A DNA stretch of 64,000 bases from Phocaeicola faecium (GTDB taxonomy: Bacteria > Bacteroidota > Bacteroidia > Bacteroidales > Bacteroidaceae), in assembly GCF_014837055.1 (NCBI RefSeq), contig NZ_JACSPQ010000006.1, forward strand, positions 62,001 to 126,000, written 5' to 3'. Below are positions 61,184 through 64,000 of this stretch, one piece after another. Within the stretch, counting starts at the first letter, position 1. Each line of letters starts with the position of its first letter. The translations under genes were made by a program, and so were the position numbers. The notes below the pieces were generated by a model that ran no database searches, was not told where the DNA came from, and saw only the letters and a program-made list of their open reading frames with translations.

Positions 61184-62853
61184 AACCGTACACTGATACC
61201 TGCCATTACGTTGAATTCCTGTACCGGATAACCGGTTTCAGTAATGTAGTTCTTGTTCAGCAAGTTGTTAAGGCGGGCGAAGACCGTGATGCGGTTCAGC
61301 AGTTCATATTCTGCACTTACGCTTAAAGAGTTTATGGGGTCGGTTATACTTTGTCCGGCAATGTCTTTCCGCCCTTCGTAACGGTAATCCAGCGCAATGT
61401 GTAAGTCTTTCATTATCCGGCTCCGAGCATAGAAACCTACTGCGAATTCGGGCTTCAAAGCCAGCAGCAATTCGTTGTCGCTATTGGTGTTCCATCCGTA
61501 ATAAGTTCCTTGCAGCGTAAAGTCAATCCAGTCTTTGTAAGCATAGCTGATGGATGCACCCCCATAACCCACTTTGGCTTTGTCTTGTAACAGGAAATTA
61601 TAGGTGTAGTGCGTAGCGTCGGCAAGCGCGAAACTTTCAATTTCGGGGAGTGAGAACAATTCGTTTTTAGTGATGCGATAACCACCGTATAAATGGAATC
61701 CCAATCCGGATACGGGAGATGCTTTCAGTCCGATGCCGGCATCCAGCGGCGTAGACGAAGTGCGGAGCTGGCTCAGTTGCGCCCAATAAGGCGACATGTC
61801 ATTCAGCGTACGGAAATCGTTCAGCCGACTTCCTCCCAATGCCTGTACGTAGATTACGTAAGAATCGGCAAACGTATAAGCCAGTTTTACATCGGGAGCA
61901 AAGTTTACTCCTCCGTCATGCCCTGCCTGTACATCGACGTGTGCTCCAAGACGGAGGCTCACATCATCATTCTTAATCGTATAATAAGGATTTAGCTGTA
62001 CCAATGTATAGTTCTTCAGCGCAGCGTCATACATCAGGTTATCCATTACCAAGCCGACTCCCACTTGTTGTTCTTCGTTAATGTTTCCGGCGATGAATCC
62101 TGAAGTGTGGATAATCTTCTCTGCCCCTGAAGCAAGTCCATAAATATCATACTTGCGGTTAAAACTGCGGAATCCGCTTTGTAACGCAAATTCTACCGGC
62201 AACTGCCCTTTCTGTGAAGCAACGCGGACATAACCTTCGCCCAACGTATAGTGCTGTCGTCCTGTCGTGGTCGGAGCATCCGGATTCAGATCAGTGGAAG
62301 CAGGCATGTAATTAAATACCTGCGATGCAAAATCCCCACCGATTTTCAGTGAAACCTTGCGGAAATCGTGGGTATAATCTAACGCTGCATCTGTGCGGTA
62401 AAAGCGCGATTTCCAGTCTTGTGTACCGGTCAGGTTAGAGATGTCACCATACATGCCGTAGAGTGATGCCATAACGCCCAGACGGTCTCGCTTGGTAATG
62501 TCCCAAAGATAACTGCCTTTTACATCGGTATTATTCCGATTCCCATACGAAATGCGTGCATATCCCCTGTGTGCGTTCTCTTGTCTCATCTCCGGGTTAA
62601 AGGGCTTCATCGGATTTACTTCCCATGCAGCAAACGGGTGAATCCCTGCAGCATAGTTGATTTCCTGTTTGGCTACAGCCGGTTCTTCCACTTTCGGAAG
62701 AATGTTCACCTTAAAGGCATCCATCACTTCCGGATTATATTGATTTTCTACTACTACCGTACGATTAAGCGTAGAGTCTTTAGCTTGTTCTTGTGCTGCA
62801 AGCGTAGTAGCAGCACAAATACCAGCACATATAATTATAACCTTTCTTGTCAT
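61180..62853 (-). CDS. Outer membrane beta-barrel protein, TonB-receptor-like without plug
   Basis: A 557-residue protein with a signal peptide (TLAAQEQ), a short N-terminal stretch that reads RTVVVENQYNPEVMDAFKVNILPKVEEP in two parts, and about 430 residues of alternating beta strands ending in FNVMAGISVRF, the aromatic end needed for barrel insertion. Strand and loop style match the C-terminal half of TonB-dependent receptors, but no plug domain is present. Its start overlaps the TPR gene by 4 bases, so the two are translationally coupled. Function unknown; a role in envelope organisation with the TPR partner is inferred. Confidence 0.8.
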   Translation of the reverse strand: MTRKVIIICAGICAATTLAAQEQAKDSTLNRTVVVENQYNPEVMDAFKVNILPKVEEPAVAKQEINYAAGIHPFAAWEVNPMKPFNPEMRQENAHRGYARISYGNRNNTDVKGSYLWDITKRDRLGVMASLYGMYGDISNLTGTQDWKSRFYRTDAALDYTHDFRKVSLKIGGDFASQVFNYMPASTDLNPDAPTTTGRQHYTLGEGYVRVASQKGQLPVEFALQSGFRSFNRKYDIYGLASGAEKIIHTSGFIAGNINEEQQVGVGLVMDNLMYDAALKNYTLVQLNPYYTIKNDDVSLRLGAHVDVQAGHDGGVNFAPDVKLAYTFADSYVIYVQALGGSRLNDFRTLNDMSPYWAQLSQLRTSSTPLDAGIGLKASPVSGLGFHLYGGYRITKNELFSLPEIESFALADATHYTYNFLLQDKAKVGYGGASISYAYKDWIDFTLQGTYYGWNTNSDNELLLALKPEFAVGFYARSRIMKDLHIALDYRYEGRKDIAGQSITDPINSLSVSAEYELLNRITVFARLNNLLNKNYITETGYPVQEFNVMAGISVRF

Positions 62854-64000
62854 TGTTTTTCCAGTTTTTTCAGTCGGCTTTCAATCATTTGTTCAATATC
62901 GTCATTTGCCTGATAGTTCTGTTGCAAAGACAATAAGTATTGTTTTGCGTCAAGATTGCGCCCTAACTTCATGTAGACGTCAGACAGCAAGACAAAGCTG
63001 CGTGCCAGCCAGTAAGCATGAGGCGTACTGACTTCGATGTATTCCAACACCTCTTTTTCGGCTTTTGCTGTTTCGTTATTGTTGAAATAGATTTGAGCAA
63101 CGAGGTATTTTGCCTCTGCACCGTAAACATTGCGCGTATCTTTTGCCAGTACAGTCAAATCGTTCAGAGCTTCCTGTTGTTTTCCCATCTGCATACAGGC
63201 TTTGGCGCGATAGTAACGAGCCTCGTTTTCCAGTTCGGGAGCCAGCTTGGATTGTGCCAATAAAGCAGAAGCGGTAGAAATCGTTTCTTCTGCATTTTTA
63301 AGCAGGTAAGCACTGCGCAAAGCTCCGGTTTCGGCCTCCAAGCGTTCTTCTTGCGTATTTGTACGGTCTGCCATGCGCTTGTAAAGCGTTAATGCCCTTT
63401 CATAATTCTTTTCGTTATAAGCCATGTCTGCGCATATCTTCATAGCTTCAGAAGAGAACTTGCTGTCCGGATATTCAATTACTTTGTCTAAATATGCTAC
63501 GGCTTTGGCATAATCTTTCTGGTTATATGCTATCAGTCCCAGATAGTAAGAAGCATTTACGCTGAAAGCTCCCTGCGGGAACGACTGCAAATAGCGGGTA
63601 AAGCTGGTTTGGGCTTCGGCGATATTTCCACGCATGTAAACTTTTTCGGCGGCTGCATACGTAAGCGAGTCGCGCTCGTTCACATCGAAGTTTGCCCCGC
63701 CGGGCAGCGAGGAAACAAAAGCCATGTAATCGTCTACTTTATTGAGATCGATATAAATCGATTTCAAATCGCGTTGTGCCAGTCTCGCTTCTTCACTTCC
63801 CGGATATTTATTGATAACCTCTTTATAAGCAGCTATGGCTTGGTTATATTGATCGTTTTGATAATACAGCAAACCGATTTCATTGGCAGCCTTACGAGAC
63901 AGGGCACTTTCCGGATATCGCTGTACCAATAATGTATAGCGGTTAATGGCATTATTGTTATCTTCCAGCAATACGAAAGCACGCCCTTGTTCGTACAAGG
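62850..64000 (-). CDS. TPR-repeat protein, partial (5' end outside window)
   Basis: The frame is open to the window edge; 382 residues of the C-terminal part are visible. They form repeated TPR/Sel1-like helical pairs with the YbgF/BamD-like pattern (RYPESALSRKAANEIGLLYYQNDQYNQAIAAYKEVINKYPGSEEARLAQ in successive segments, SFPQGAFSVNASYYLGLIAYNQKDYAKAVAYLDKVIEYPDSKFSSEA likewise). Such proteins are usually periplasmic scaffolds. The stop overlaps the start of the barrel gene by 4 bases, suggesting they work together at the outer membrane. Confidence 0.8.
   Translation of the reverse strand, partial: LYEQGRAFVLLEDNNNAINRYTLLVQRYPESALSRKAANEIGLLYYQNDQYNQAIAAYKEVINKYPGSEEARLAQRDLKSIYIDLNKVDDYMAFVSSLPGGANFDVNERDSLTYAAAEKVYMRGNIAEAQTSFTRYLQSFPQGAFSVNASYYLGLIAYNQKDYAKAVAYLDKVIEYPDSKFSSEAMKICADMAYNEKNYERALTLYKRMADRTNTQEERLEAETGALRSAYLLKNAEETISTASALLAQSKLAPELENEARYYRAKACMQMGKQQEALNDLTVLAKDTRNVYGAEAKYLVAQIYFNNNETAKAEKEVLEYIEVSTPHAYWLARSFVLLSDVYMKLGRNLDAKQYLLSLQQNYQANDDIEQMIESRLKKLEKQ

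Overview
The window is chromosomal DNA of a gut-type Bacteroidales bacterium, most likely Bacteroides or Phocaeicola. The signs are a SusC/SusD polysaccharide utilization locus (PUL) run by a hybrid two-component regulator, promoters with the Bacteroidetes -7 element TAnnTTTG, lipoproteins with acidic residues after the lipobox cysteine, weak ribosome-binding sites, and several families of short dispersed intergenic hairpin repeats. No tRNA, rRNA, CRISPR array, insertion sequence, phage gene or integrase was recognised.

Layout. 1-4.8 kb: the end of a family 2 glycosyltransferase (GT), a leftward pair of glycosyltransferases (capsule-synthesis type and GT8), an HxlR regulator, a remnant of an AraC regulator and a GT90 glycosyltransferase. 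4.9-9.7 kb: pnp, a thioredoxin-fold lipoprotein without redox cysteines, greA with a terminator in its leader, and a HIT protein. 9.8-15.5 kb: a leftward operon metG, flippase, GT2, manC. 15.5-16.1 kb: a long intergenic region holding a candidate structured small RNA on the minus strand. 16.2-23.1 kb: a very large surface lipoprotein with strong codon bias, a small lipoprotein, an OmpA-like protein and a GH29 fucosidase. 23.4-28.1 kb: mutS and a GT4/GT2 pair.

28.1-49.1 kb is the main accessory region. It is an alpha-mannan type PUL in the order GH125, SusC, SusD, SusE-like, GH76 lipoprotein, GH106-like, SGNH esterase, GH92, GH76, hybrid two-component regulator. A perfect 56-bp direct repeat, which is itself a terminator, flanks it on both sides. 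One copy ends the upstream glycosyltransferase gene and the other ends the converging typA gene. The simplest reading is that the PUL entered at, and duplicated, a shared bidirectional terminator. The GH125, GH76 and GH92 set fits a fungal alpha-mannan; the GH106-like and esterase genes, and a Gln in place of the expected Glu in GH92, suggest a decorated (rhamnosylated, acylated or phosphorylated) mannan.

49.1-64 kb returns to housekeeping genes: typA and rpsO diverge from a shared promoter region; luxS and mtnN (activated methyl cycle) follow; then a YfhO-type membrane protein, a lipoprotein thioredoxin, a DUF2795 protein, a PduO-type cobalamin adenosyltransferase, a methyltransferase-like protein, ferritin, a membrane acyltransferase, a membrane-bound TPR/helix-turn-helix regulator, and an overlapping TPR/outer-membrane-barrel gene pair that runs off the window end.

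All calls rest on reading the sequence and on remembered family features; no database search was possible.
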